64,000 nucleotides of DNA from Mactromeris polynyma (taxonomy: Eukaryota; Mollusca; Bivalvia; Venerida; Mactridae): assembly GCA_032209605.1 (NCBI GenBank), contig JASFXZ010000020.1, forward strand, positions 1,061,501 through 1,125,500, read 5' to 3'. The notes under the pieces are model-generated. The model searched no databases and was not told where the DNA came from. It worked only from the letters and a program-made list of their open reading frames with translations. Shown piece after piece: positions 1 to 10,989 of the stretch; the first letter of the stretch is position 1; every line of letters begins with the position of its first letter. The position numbers and the translations under genes were made by a program.

Positions 1-27
1 TGTTTATGTGCACCATTCCAACGTTCC

Positions 28-98
28 CCCGGTCTGGTCCGTGTCGTCACCCCCGGTCTGGTCCGTATCGTCACCCCCGGTCTGGTCCGTGTCGTCTT
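28..98. repeat. 24-bp tandem repeat, 3 copies
   Basis: Three consecutive copies of a GC-rich unit containing CCCCGGTCTGGTCCGT, with one G/A difference in the middle copy. The left flank is close to the window edge, so the array may have begun further left. Confidence 0.85.
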
Positions 99-453
99 GT
101 TTAAGCGGGGAAGCGTGATAGAATATTTGTCCTTACAATACGAGCAAAACTAGTTCCGACAAAAAGTGTTACTAAACATAGCATTGTACAATAGAATATA
201 GAAATAAAGGCTGACATGGGACATAATTGCTTATCAACTGTTAACTAATTGAGTTTCAAATAATCAACTATGATGTAACCAGTGAGCAGAGTACTTGATG
301 AGATGACATTTGTGTATAAGTAGGACAAACAGATAAGTAACTTCACGTGACTTTAAAACATCGCTCCAAGTGATGGTTTTGTTACTGAGCGTTCCGAGGC
401 GGTGTTCCTAATTTCACCATAATATTACATGTTTCTGCCTTGTGGACCTTGTG

Positions 454-627
454 CAGGGGCGTAGCTTGGATGAAATTAATGTGTAGGCCAAGATTTAGGG
501 GGGTCTGGGGGTATGCTCCCCTAGAAAAAAGTTTGACCCTAGAATGTCAGAGGTGCGTTTTGGCGTATACTTTCTGGGGAAATGTGTAGGCCGCGGCCTA
601 CACGGCCTATAGGAAGCTACGCCCCTG
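454..627. mobile_element. Short TIR element (MITE) with 5-bp target duplication
   Basis: The element starts CAGGGGCGTAGCT and ends with the inverse AGCTACGCCCCTG, 174 bp in all. It is flanked on both sides by TTGTG (449-453 and 628-632), a plausible 5-bp target-site duplication. The interior is non-coding and includes a GC-rich inverted stretch near the right end (GGCCGCGGCC). It is a non-autonomous DNA transposon; the superfamily is not determined. Confidence 0.8.
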
Positions 628-648
628 TTGTGTGTGTTATTGTTCATA

Positions 649-887
649 TGAGCGCTGCTATGGGATTTACAACCTCTTCTGTAAGAAACGTCATTTCAAG
701 AAAACGCGACATGTGATGTCACTATTTGCAAGCAGGAAACAATATTTACCCTTGTGTTCACTTAGTTTTCATATAGCCATATATGGATTAAATATTGCTT
801 ACTGTCCGTACATTGTGACGTCACGTGTGACGTTTTCTGAAATGACGTCACTTGAAGAAGAGATTTAAAATCGTTCAGCGGCGCACA
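649..887 (+). mobile_element. CRE-MITE copy 1 (full length)
   Basis: First of eight copies of a ~235-bp palindromic MITE. The ~45-bp terminal inverted repeats begin TGAGCGCTGCTATGGGATT on the left; the inverse of TACAGCGGCGCTCA closes the right. TA lies on both flanks, as expected for Tc1/mariner-type insertion. This copy carries two perfect TGACGTCA octamers (the cAMP-response-element core) plus several one-off versions. There is no coding capacity. Confidence 0.85.
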
Positions 888-1603
888 TATGTATGTATAT
901 CGGTTCATGTCGCCATGTGCTTTATGATCGGCTGTGCGCCTCGGTTGCGGTATTTCATGCTCAACTGATTTAGCCATTTATCATATTGTTAATTAATTTT
1001 GTTTTAATTTGGTCGTGAATAACAATTTCATTTTTAAACACACACATATATGACAGCTATATATGACAGCTATATATGACAGCTATATATGACAGCTATA
1101 TCAGTGAGAGAAAAAACGAAATGGTACATTACTTCAGATCAAAGCATCGTCTCGCGTTTCCCACAACGCGAAAAGTAATGTCATTGTAACGTTTACATGT
1201 CTCTGAAGTACCGTAGGTCAGACTTAACAACATCAATTAACCTCGCATGTTCCTGAACAATGTAATGAAGCGTCGATATCCTTAAATCAGAGCTTTAGTC
1301 TCCGTGGGGAGCGAGCGTACATAGATAATCACATGCTATAATTGGAAGCAACTGTCTAGGGAGTCCTGTCACTTAATTACTCAGATACACGTTCTCTTAA
1401 TGATACTAGAGGTAATTTAAACTATTCCGCTGTTGAGCTTTAGTTAATAGACATTAAGAATCTTTCACTAGCTTCCGATACAGATAGAAATATCCGACCC
1501 GAGGGTACCAATTCCATCCGCACACGAAGCCAGCGCAGGATTCTTGTTCTTGCGTACATTTTCAACAAGTAAAGGACGTTTTAAACTCTGTTTACTTGTA
1601 TGA
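888..1603. other. No gene recognised; contains a 13-bp tandem repeat
   Basis: AT-rich sequence upstream of the GPCR reading frame. I looked here for TM1 and TM2 of the receptor and did not find them in any forward frame. The only structure noted is the GACAGCTATATAT tandem repeat at 1048-1100. Confidence 0.5.
1048..1100. repeat. 13-bp tandem repeat, ~4 copies
   Basis: Perfect repeats of GACAGCTATATAT. Each unit includes CAGCT and an alternating TA run. Confidence 0.9.
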
Positions 1604-2494
1604 ATGTCTTACTTTTCAAATGCATTCAAATTATTAATCGATGTTAGGTCTTGTGACGTCTTCAGTACGAGACTCGCCCTTCAACAAGTCATGCGTTCAA
1701 TGTTTTCTTCTTTCAGTTTCCTCTCCGTTTGGTTGATCGTCTGCATCACCGTTGAAAACTACATCGTCACCTTCCATCTATCACACGCAGTGAAGTATTG
1801 TACAGTAGTTCGCGCCAAAATTGTCATCACGTTACTGGTACTTTATGCCGTGTTACTGTACAGCGGACAGTTCTGGACGACCAGTGTCGTGCAAGTGAAT
1901 GAAAACTACACAATCTGTACGGAAGTGGACAAATATTCGCAGCTGAACAGAATATTTTCATTCTGGGACACAATCACGACAGTAGTATTGCCAATTATCA
2001 TAACCACCACTCTTATAATTGCCATCCTCTCGAAGAATTTGTGTATAGCGCAAAGAATTGATGGAAGGAATAATTCAATCTACAGAAGATTGTCGAGGAA
2101 ACAGAAAAGTCTTGTACGGATAACCCGAGTGCTTTTAGCAATTTCTTTAACGTTTGTGATATTAAGTGGACCGTCACACGCGAACAAGTTGCGACATTTA
2201 ATCATGGCAGAGTTGGGCGGGCAACGGATCTACACACTCTCTGATCGAATTCTCCAACAAATATTTCAGATAATTTATTACCTAAGCACGTGTCTAAACA
2301 TTATATACTACCTTATCTGGTCGCATAATTATCGTAACGAAACCAAGAGAATGCTGTATATAAAAACCAGCAGCAGACGGTCTAGTCGTGGTATAGAGAT
2401 GAGAAGTGCAACGGAGCAGACACGAAATGGAAACGGAGGAACTAAAATGACTAAATTTGAAAAATCCACAAATCATACCGTTACGTTGCTTTAA
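1604..2494 (+). CDS. Class A (rhodopsin-like) GPCR, partial: TM3 to C-tail
   Basis: A 296-residue frame encoding five transmembrane segments of a peptide-type GPCR: TM3 ~34-57, TM4 ~70-91, TM5 ~118-143, TM6 ~171-196 with the conserved proline at 190, and TM7 ~216-240. The DRY site at the end of TM3 reads E51-N52-Y53. The TM7 NPxxY site reads N232-I-I-Y-Y. An extracellular-loop-2 cysteine is present (C105) and N101-Y-T is a glycosylation sequon. The partner cysteine expected 25 residues before N52 is a glutamine. The tail is Ser/Arg-rich, then Thr-rich. The family is typically 350-420 residues, so TM1 and TM2 are missing. They may lie on an upstream exon, since there are AG acceptor-like sites near 1650 and 1672, or they may be lost. 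A stop sits directly before the first ATG, so that ATG is probably not the true start. It resembles lophotrochozoan neuropeptide/FMRFamide-like receptor expansions; the ligand is unknown. It could be a pseudogene. Confidence 0.8.
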   Translation: MSYFSNAFKLLIDVRSCDVFSTRLALQQVMRSMFSSFSFLSVWLIVCITVENYIVTFHLSHAVKYCTVVRAKIVITLLVLYAVLLYSGQFWTTSVVQVNENYTICTEVDKYSQLNRIFSFWDTITTVVLPIIITTTLIIAILSKNLCIAQRIDGRNNSIYRRLSRKQKSLVRITRVLLAISLTFVILSGPSHANKLRHLIMAELGGQRIYTLSDRILQQIFQIIYYLSTCLNIIYYLIWSHNYRNETKRMLYIKTSSRRSSRGIEMRSATEQTRNGNGGTKMTKFEKSTNHTVTLL

Positions 2495-2588
2495 TATTAC
2501 TGAATGATTGGGTTGTCGCAACCTATAGTGTCCTACCTAAACTACTGAAACAACAAATATTTCGAGAAGTTCATTTAAGGGAATGTAC

Positions 2589-2910
2589 AGTCGAATTCAT
2601 CGGGTCCGAAATTTTATTTCGAATAATACATGGTTTCGAATAGCCAATTTCAAATTGTCATGTCTAAGCAGATATATGGAGACTTGATATTTATTTCGGA
2701 TAATACCATGTATTCGGATAAAAGTTCATTTAAACGAAAGTACAGTAGGACTTCGTTCATTCGAATTCATCGGTTCCGAAATTTTATTTCGAATAAATCA
2801 TTGTTTCGAATAGCCCATTCAAATAGACATGTCTAAGAATGTATATCGGGACTTGATATTCATTTCGGATAATACCAACTATTCGGACAAAAGTTTTCGA
2901 TGTTCGACTG
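2589..2910. mobile_element. Tandem pair of a TA-flanked MITE ('TTCGAAT' family)
   Basis: Two head-to-tail copies (about 2589-2740 and 2743-2910) sharing TTCATCGG, a repeated TTATTTCGAATAA and TTTCGGATAATACCA. The second copy is bounded by CAGTAGGACTTCG and the inverse of CGATGTTCGACTG, with TA on both sides, as in Tc1/mariner or pogo-like MITEs. A third, inverted copy lies at 33210-33389. Confidence 0.7.
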
Positions 2911-3454
2911 TATATAAGATATTATATCATCAATACTCATTAACTGACAACAAGGATTATCGTGAATTTTCTTACGGACAAAAGTGAAAACTCTCCAAAG
3001 GAAAGATAGTTGGCAGTTGTTTAGAGGTGGTTGTTCTATACAGTAGTATTAGCTTAAAATCAGTAAAATTGAAACATGGTGTCAAAGAGAGGCTGTTGCT
3101 CATGACAGGGCGAGCTGTACATTTTTCGTAGTATTTAATTGATTTTAATTGCTGACCATTATTATCATGATTGTATCTGGTGTTTAAAATGATTTATAAC
3201 GTTTTTCAGATTATTTAAAGGTACGTTGTCTTATTGTTTACAAAATGACCTTGGTCAGAAATATGAGACAAGTTGAGGGTAATTGACTTCATATTGATGT
3301 ACTCTACAACACTACATTGTCACTTTTCTTGTATGTTTCCAATAGCCACAAATACATGTGTCTTATCCCGGTAGCGCCATTTACCGATTTTTCGTGTTCC
3401 TCAAAACATGACTTTAGTTTTATACCAGTATTTTCTTTTCGGACATATGCGCCA
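2911..3454. other. No feature recognised
   Basis: AT-rich spacer between the MITE dimer and the 23-bp array. I see no convincing exon or repeat. Confidence 0.4.
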
Positions 3455-4952
3455 AGTAAGCAATATACCATAGGCAATGTAAGCAATATACCATAGGCAA
3501 TGTAAGCAATATACCACAGGCAATGTAAGCAATATACCATAGGCAATGTAAGCAATATACCATAGGCAATGTAAGCAATATACCATAGGCAATGTAAACA
3601 ATATACCATAGGCAATGTAAGCAATATACCACAGGCAATGTAAGCAATATACCATAGGCAATGTAAGCAATATACCATAGGCAATGTAAGCAATATACCA
3701 TAGGCAATGTAAGCAATATACCACAGGCAATGTAAGCAATATACCATAGGCAATGTAAGCAATATACCATAGGCAATGTAAGCAATATACCATAGGCAAT
3801 GTAAGCAATATACCATAGGCAATGTAAGCAATATACCATAGGCAATGTAAGCAATATACCATAGGCAATGTAAGCAATATACCATAGGCAATGTAAGCAA
3901 TATACCACAGGCAATGTAAGCAATATACCACAGGCAATGTAAGCAATATACCATAGGCAATGTAAGCAATATACCATAGGCAATGTAAGCAATATACCAT
4001 AGGCAATGTAAGCAATATACCATAGGCAATGTAAGCAATATACCATAGGCAATGTAAGCAATATACCACAGGCAATGTAAGCAATATACCATAGGCAATG
4101 TAAGCAATATACCACAGGCAATGTAAGCAATATACCACAGGCAATGTAAGCAATATACCATAGGCAATGTAAGCAATATACCATAGGCAATGTAAGCAAT
4201 ATACCACAGGCAATGTAAGCAATATACCACAGGCAATGTAAGCAATATACCACAGGCAATGTAAGCAATATACCATAGGCAATGTAAGCAATATACCATA
4301 GGCAATGTAAGCAATATACCACAGGCAATGTAAGCAATATACCACAGGCAATGTAAGCAATATACCACAGGCAATGTAAGCAATATACCATAGGCAATGT
4401 AAGCAATATACCACAGGCAATGTAAGCAATATACCATAGGCAATGTAAGCAATATACCACAGGCAATGTAAGCAATATACCATAGGCAATGTAAGCAATA
4501 TACCATAGGCAATGTAAGCAATATACCACAGGCAATGTAAGCAATATACCACAGGCAATGTAAGCAATATACCATAGGCAATGTAAGCAATATACCACAG
4601 GCAATGTAAGCAATATACCATAGGCAATGTAAGCAATATACCATAGGCAATGTAAGCAATATACCATAGGCAATGTAAGCAATATACCACAGGCAATGTA
4701 AGCAATATACCATAGGCAATGTAAGCAATATACCATAGGCAATGTAAGCAATATACCACAGGCAATGTAAGCAATATACCATAGGCAATGTAAGCAATAT
4801 ACCACAGGCAATGTAAGCAATATACCACAGGCAATGTAAGCAATATACCACAGGCAATGTAAGCAATATACCACAGGCAATGTAAGCAATATACCACAGG
4901 CAATGTAAGCAATATACCACAGGCAATGTAAGCAATATACCATAGGCAATGC
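3455..4952. repeat. 23-bp minisatellite, ~65 copies
   Basis: Near-perfect tandem copies of a unit containing GCAATGTAAGCAATATACC. The main variation is a single T/C site (CCATAGG versus CCACAGG), with the two types interspersed along the whole array. A single ATGTAAACA variant occurs near 3596. Because 23 is not a multiple of 3 and the reverse strand of the unit has no stop triplet, all three reverse frames stay open for about 1.5 kb. I do not regard these as genes. Confidence 0.97.
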
Positions 4953-5271
4953 CTTATCTAACTTATGTTTTACAGATCAAGGACATTTTTAAGTGAAGTT
5001 ACAATGCAATGTTTAAGGGTTTGTGCGTACGAATGTATTAATACAAAGTATGCCATTTTTTCAAAATTATTGCTTAGCATATTTGGAATAAATGTTTGTT
5101 AGAAAATAAGCCTATATAGATCTACCTTTAAAACGCCACCTTAGTGATTTAGAGTCTTAACTACTATTTTCTATGAAACTTCATTTTGTTCTTGGGTGTG
5201 TTAGAAGAGTCGATGAATGTGTACGGGTACGCCATGATCTTAGACAAGATGTGCATTCTGAAGAGTATAAT
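4953..5271. other. No feature recognised
   Basis: AT-rich spacer between the 23-bp array and CRE-MITE copy 2. Confidence 0.4.
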
Positions 5272-5509
5272 ATACGCTGCTGTACGATTTCAAACCTCGT
5301 CTTTAAGTGACGTCACTTCCAGAAAACGTCTAATGTGACGTCACCATTTACTGATAGTAAACAATATTTTCCCCATATGGCAATATGAAAATGAAGTGAC
5401 CATATGGAGTAAATATTGTTTTCTGCCTTCAAATAGTGACGTCACATGTTGCCTTTGCCTGAAATGACGTCACATACAGAATAGGTTGGAAATCGTTCAG
5501 CAGCGCTCA
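5272..5509 (-). mobile_element. CRE-MITE copy 2
   Basis: Inverted relative to copy 1. Both terminal inverted repeats are present. Four perfect TGACGTCA octamers lie at about 5308, 5336, 5437 and 5465, the largest number of any copy here. The centre carries the family's CCATATGG-flanked palindromic core. Confidence 0.85.
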
Positions 5510-5646
5510 ATTATCTAAACTTAATTTGATGTTTGTGACGTTTGTCCTGAGATGTGGTAATTACGTTACAATGTCGTTTGTTTATGGCGTACTATCTTTA
5601 TGTCAGGCTTTTAAGTTCCGAGTCTGAATTGTGTAGTTGTGTAATA

Positions 5647-5826
5647 CAGTGAAACCCCAATAATGTAACCACCTGTGGGACCCTTGTAAAATGGTTTTAA
5701 TTATTGAGGTGGTCTTAATAATGATACTGAATAAAGGGCAAAACAATGAAAATGGATTTGAACATTGTGTTTTTAATTTTGAGGTGGTCTTATCGATTGA
5801 GGTGGTCTTTTAGTGAGGTTTTACTG
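5647..5826. mobile_element. TA-flanked MITE with CAGTGAAACC ends
   Basis: A ~180-bp element beginning CAGTGAAACC and ending GGTTTTACTG, with TA immediately outside both ends (5645-5646 and 5827-5828). GAGGTGGTCTTA is repeated inside. Ends and target choice fit a pogo/Tigger- or Tc1-like non-autonomous element. Confidence 0.75.
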
Positions 5827-6020
5827 TATTTAGAAGCACACCATTCAGTGTGTTTCTTTGCCCCAAGGAAATCAAATAATACAATCATATTAGGTGGTTA
5901 TGTTTAAACGTTCGGTAATGTCCATGTCATGTCGAAATAAAGTTATAGAAATCATTTCTGTTGAAATTTTGTGACAATAATTGTTACCGCTGCGGTGCGT
6001 AATATACTATTCATGACTTT

Positions 6021-6130
6021 AAATTGGCGGTTGGAAAATGTAGCGTTTTTTATTTTCTTAAATTGGTGCGGTCTAATTTTGGCGATACAACTATATCTGG
6101 CAAAATTAAACCACTTTGTTCAACACCGTC
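6021..6130. repeat. Short dispersed repeat shared with 56201-56300
   Basis: The segment around TTGGTGCGGTCTAATTTTGG matches a segment near 56245 containing TTGGCGCGGTCTAGAATTGG, with further similarity on both sides. Recurrent TTGGCG suggests a fragment of a DNA transposon. Confidence 0.5.
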
Positions 6131-6189
6131 CAAATTAGAACAGATATGGGGAAATTGCCGTCGGTTTAAAGGGAGATGAATAACATAAA

Positions 6190-6389
6190 TGAGTGCTGCT
6201 ATGGGATTTACAACCTCTTCTGTTAGTGACGTCATTTCAAAAAAACGCACCATGTGATGTCACTATTGGCAAGCAGGAAACAATATTTACTCCATATGGT
6301 CACTTCGTTTTCATGCTGTCATAATATGTGACATTTTCTAGAAATAACGTCACTTAAAGTAGATGTTGGAAATCGTACACCGGCGCTCA
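6190..6389 (+). mobile_element. CRE-MITE copy 3, internally deleted
   Basis: Both terminal inverted repeats are present but the element is ~200 bp rather than ~235 bp. Part of the central palindrome on the right is missing. One perfect TGACGTCA remains, near 6227. The 60-bp array starts about 70 bp beyond its right end. Confidence 0.8.
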
Positions 6390-6460
6390 TATACACAAAA
6401 AATGATGACGAATTGTAAAAAGGCAAATATAGCGCAACCAAACACCGCAGATATTTTCTC

Positions 6461-6820
6461 GTATACAGAACATCGTCACATCACTCTCATTGCGGCATAC
6501 CCGATGGTGATGTTGTGTTGGTATACAGAACATCGTCACCTCACTCTCATTGCGGCATACCCGATGGTGATGTTGTGTTGGTATACAGAACATCGTCACC
6601 TCACTCTCATTGCGGCATACCCGATGGTGATGTTGTGTTGGTATACAGAACATCGTCACCTCACTCTCATTGAAGCATATCCGATGGTGATGTTGTGTTG
6701 GTATATAGAACATCGTCACCTCACTCTCATTGCGGCATACCCGATGGTGATGTTGTTGGTATACAGAACATCGTCACCTCACTCTCATTGAAGCATACCC
6801 GATGGTGATGTTGTGTTGGT
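6461..6820. repeat. 60-bp minisatellite, 6 copies
   Basis: Six copies of a unit that starts GTATACAGAACATCGTCACC and ends GGTGATGTTGTGTTG. The first four are nearly identical; the sixth is short by 3 bp at its start. Since 60 is a multiple of 3, one frame per strand stays open through it; no independent coding evidence exists. Confidence 0.95.
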
Positions 6821-7429
6821 ATGCCAAGACGAATGTTTAAGAGCTGGTGTCAACATTTGCATACTGAAACACAATCGAAGACGACGGCGAAACGGATTTG
6901 TATTAGTGTAGCGTACACAGAACACTCTTATATAAGTCAATATCTCAAAAAGGTACAATAACTGTTCCAAGAAATACACCATCCATGATAATGTACCATG
7001 ACTCTGAGGAAACACGATGAGCAGAGACGATTGGACAATGCTTAGTTAATGAATACTACTAACATATTTCTTTACATATGAACTCTACGAACAGACGCTT
7101 TCTTAACAAACAAACATACTTCAAGTCGTATGTGCAATTACACTAAGAAAATAGTTAAAATATAATAACCATGATTATGTCAAGACAAAATGAAACCACA
7201 TATTTATTTTTCTACAAAGATACGGTATTAAGAACGTTGCGCTTTCGAATGAGGGTTTTGAATGTTGCCATATTACCAACGGTGGATTTCCTCTGCGGTC
7301 GTAATATTCCTTGCATTGGGCTCTAGTACTGGTTAGAGAAACACTAGAAATGTCGGGGAGAATAATTATTGTCCCAAACGATGTAAAATACCTAATGTGA
7401 CAGTTTAAAACTGTAAAACTGTCATATGA
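6821..7429. other. No feature recognised
   Basis: Unique-looking AT-rich sequence with no exon, RNA gene or repeat that I can support. Confidence 0.4.
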
Positions 7430-7925
7430 GGGTAATATGATTAGTTACTGCCTATTTAGTCAAATTATGTATTAATTTTGGAAATCAATGACCATATTGC
7501 GATTACGTTTGAGGTAAGCTAGCTAATAAAGCGTTTTTAACCCCCAGTATTCTTACCGACTGTTTCAAGGCTGTTACTCGCTGTATGGTTATTAATTATT
7601 TTTTGCGTTTTGAATGTTTGTTATATTTCCCTTTCCCCTGTGTAATTATTTCACTTTATATAGTGTTCAGGTTATTTTCTGCCCATTTTTGACCCCTTGT
7701 TGCCAACTTTCTTGACTTGTCCTGTGATATTCTCCATCCATTAATCTCCCCCCTCACTGTGTGTCGTCCTTGATTCTCCTAGTTTGTTCCATATGATCTG
7801 CCGAGCCGTTCCTTGCGCCTCTGTTCCCCGATGTATGTGCCCTTTGTCAGCCTCAAGTGCCTTATGTGTTATGGATTGTATTTTCCCGGTGGTCTGTGTG
7901 AGGAATTTAAATCTTCCGGGTGATA
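7430..7925 (-). mobile_element. E1 element, long copy
   Basis: One of the longest unexpanded copies of the dispersed family 'E1'. Read on the minus strand it runs from the region near CCGGTGGTCTGTGTGAGG (7894-7911) through the GCAAGGAACGG and GGATGGAGAATATCACAGG landmarks to a GCTAGCTTACC motif near 7511-7521. It carries only one unit of the ~30-bp segment that forms arrays elsewhere. Confidence 0.65.
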
Positions 7926-8715
7926 GTTTGATTAGTTATGAATGATTCGAGTCAGATGCGACGCTTGTGTTAGCACCATCTGTTTACGCGAAACCATGGT
8001 AACCGAACCCGAACGTGTCAGTGTAGCCGATGCAATACCCAGATGATTGCATTTTCTAAAGCTGTCAGGAATACATGTCATGACAAAAAGCAAACCAGAA
8101 ATGTAATGCAAGTTGATAAATGCAAGCAATTAACCTCGTAACGCACAATACAGCTTTGTTCCAGACAACGAAATACGTGATTTCAAGTAATGTTATCAAT
8201 AAATACTACATAATCTCTAAATTTACATTAACAAAGCTTCCAAGAACAAGCGTGTCGCACATTTAAGTTCTCGAGAGCAACAACCTCTAGCACTGCACTT
8301 GCTAAATATACTTTTCGCGTTCTGCTCTTTAACTAAAAACGCAATTTTCTTCGCTTCCTTTGCTCTGATCGTCTCGTTTTTGGCCACACTTCTAGAAATC
8401 TATATATGAGAATAGATGATAGTAGACAATGCGACTTATACATGGAGACATGAAACTACGTGGTTAAATACTCACCAGGAGGCAAACATTAAAGTATGGT
8501 CTAAATGTCGAATAATACAAAAGAACACGCACTCCACAAGAACACATTTAGATATTTTCTGTTATGAAATATCTCGTTTGAAGGATAATCTTGAGTTTGT
8601 GTGCAAGGGGTGTATTACGGGCGCCACATAGCTGATGTACACAGTATTGCATCCATACAAGATACGATCATATAGAAATATCAGATACATAATGCAATAT
8701 TAAATGATATTATTG
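7926..8715. other. No feature recognised
   Basis: AT-rich spacer. Short open frames here have no family resemblance I can name. Confidence 0.4.
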
Positions 8716-10560
8716 AAAGAGAGATTTAGTTGTTACAGGGAATGTGCATTCCCACATAGACTATGAAAATAACAGACTAAATAAAATCATTGACTGAGGA
8801 GGTGCAAGGGTAAACATGTATGGGAATAGAGGTGCAAGGGTAAACATGTGTGGGAATAGAGGTGCAAAGGTAAACATGTATGGGCATAGAGGTGCAAGGG
8901 TAAACATGTATGGGCATAGAGGTACAAGGGTAAACATGTATGGGCATAGAGGTACAAGGTAAACATGTATGGGAATAGAGGTACAAGGGTAAACATGTAT
9001 GGGCATAGAGGTGCAAGGGTAAACATGTATGGGAATAGGAGGTGCAAGGGTAAACATGTATGGGATAGAGGTGCAAGGGTAAACATGTATGGGATAGAGG
9101 TGCAAGGGTAAACATGTATGGGATAGAGGTGCAAGGGTAAACATGTATGGGAATAGAGGTACGAGGGTAAACATGTATGGGCATAGAGGTACAAGGGTAA
9201 ACATGTATGGGAATAGGAGGTGCAAGGGTAAACATGTATGGGAATAGAGGTACAAGGGTAAACATGTATGGGCATAGAGGTACAAGGGTAAACATGTATG
9301 GGAATAGGAGGTGCAAGGGTAAACATATATGGGAATAGAGGTGCAAGGGTAAACATGTATGGGCATAGAGGTGCAAGGGTAAACATGTATGGGCATAGAG
9401 GTACAACGGTAAACATGTATGGGAATAGGAGTTGCAAGGGTAAACATGTATGGAAATAGAGGTACAAGGGTAAACATGTATGGGAATAGAGGTACAAGGG
9501 TAAACATGTATGGGAATAGAGGTACAAGGGTAAACATGTATGGGAATAGAGGTACAAGGGTAAACATGTATGGGAATAGAGGTACAAGGGTAAACATGAA
9601 TGGGAATAGAGGTGCAAGGGTAAACATGTATGGGAATAGAGGTGCAAGGGTAAACATGTATGGAAATAGAGGTGCAAGGGTAAACATGTATGGGATAGAG
9701 GTGCAAGGGTAAACATGTATGGGATAGAGGTGCAAGGGTAAACATGTATGGGACTAGAGGTGCAAGGGTAAACATGTATGGGATAGAGGTGCAAGGGTAA
9801 ACATGTATGGGATAGAGGTGCAAGGGTAAACATGTATGGGATAGAGGTGCAAGGGTAAACATGTATGGGATAGAGGTGCAAGGGTAAACATGTATGGGAT
9901 AGAGGTGCAAGGGTAAACATGTATGGGACTAGAGGTGCAAGGGTAAACATGTATGGGATAGAGGTGCAAGGGTAAACATGTATGGGACTAGAGGTGCAAG
10001 GGTAAACATGTATGGGATAGAGGTGCAAGGGTAAACATGCATGGGACTAGAGGTGCAAGGGTAAACATGTATGGGACTAGAGGTGCAAGGGTAAACATGT
10101 ATGGGATAGAGGTGCATGGGTAAACATGTATGGGACTAGAGGTGCAAGGGTAAACATGTATGGGACTAGAGGTGCAAGGGTAAACATGTATGGGACTAGA
10201 GGTGCAAGGGTAAACATGTATGGGACTAGAGGTGCAAGGGTAAACATGCATGGGACTAGAGGTGCAAGGGTAAACATGTATGGGACTAGAGGTGCAAGGG
10301 TAAACATGCATGGGACTAGAGGTGCAAGGGTAAACATGTATGGGACTAGAGGTGCATGGGTAAACATGTATGGGACTAGAGGTGCATGGGTAAACATGTA
10401 TGGGACTAGAGGTGCATGGGTAAACATGTATGGGACTAGAGGTGCAAGGGTAAACATGCATTGGAATAGAGGTGCAATAGTAAACATGCATGGGACTAGA
10501 GGTGCAAGGGTAAACATGCATTGGAATAGAGGAGCCGACCATCGAAAACAACTATGGGGG
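8716..10560 (+). mobile_element. E1 element expanded by an internal minisatellite
   Basis: The left flank has the E1 head motif (AAAGAGAGATTTAGTTGTTACAGGGAA-like, near 8716). The right flank resumes E1 sequence directly after the last repeat unit: GAGGAGCCGACCATCG, equivalent to GGCATAGCCGACCCTAAGG in the copy at 28.27 kb. The whole array is therefore inside one E1 copy. Confidence 0.7.
8801..10531. repeat. E1-derived 28-31-bp minisatellite, ~58 copies
   Basis: Units contain GGTGCAAGGGTAAACATGTA followed by TGGG and a variable linker: GAATAGA, GCATAGA, GATAGA, GACTAGA or GAATAGGA. Linker type changes along the array. The left half is mixed GAATAGA/GCATAGA, about 9700-10120 alternates GATAGA and GACTAGA, and the right end is uniform GACTAGA 30-mers with TGCAT variants. 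Length changes of 1 bp put neighbouring units in different frames, so the long frames through it are not genes. Confidence 0.95.
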
Positions 10561-10724
10561 AATTAAGGGATATACGTGCATACATAAGACTGTTGCATGA
10601 TGCCTATTAATACAATGCAAGTTCTTCAAACTTTGTCTTGTGAATGTTGCTTTCCCGGTACCAATATACTCATTCACTATTGATTTGAACACAATATATA
10701 ATTGTATACTCGAACACATCAGAT

Positions 10725-10989
10725 ATCCCGTGGCCGAGTTGTTAAGGCATCCGCCTTGGGATTGGGAGGTCGAAGGTTCGAATTCCGGTAGGGGTCCGTT
10801 CTGATATGGCCGGTTGGTGAGTCGCCAGCTAGTTAATGGTTACCGTGCGACTACCTGTCTGGTGCCTAGCAATCAAGGATAGGAGTTGGGAAGTAAATGT
10901 GCTCAGAAAGTAGGTGTCTCTTAAGTCAGAATTGGCTGGCCCTTTAAAAAGGGGTGACATTATAATAAATAAACACTTTACTTTACTTA
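10725..10989 (+). mobile_element. tRNA-derived SINE with ACTTT-type tail
   Basis: The head has RNA polymerase III promoter boxes: A box TGGCCGAGTTGTTAAGG and B box GGTTCGAATTCC, spaced as in a Leu/Ser-type tRNA. A ~170-bp non-tRNA body follows, ending in CTTTAAAAAGGGG and an A/T-rich tail with CACTTTACTTTACTTA. The tail and the lack of a tRNA 3' half mark it as a SINE, not a tRNA gene. Confidence 0.8.

Noticed and set aside
3304..4949. Three overlapping ~500-codon reverse frames
   Set aside because: They are produced by a 23-bp unit with no stop triplet on that strand; all three frames repeat the same 23-residue pattern. There is no independent start, domain or codon signal. A stop-free unit of this length is common by chance (about one in three).
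10725..10800. Functional tRNA-Leu/Ser gene
   Set aside because: Pol III boxes are present but the 3' half does not restore a cloverleaf and a long SINE body with a repetitive tail follows.
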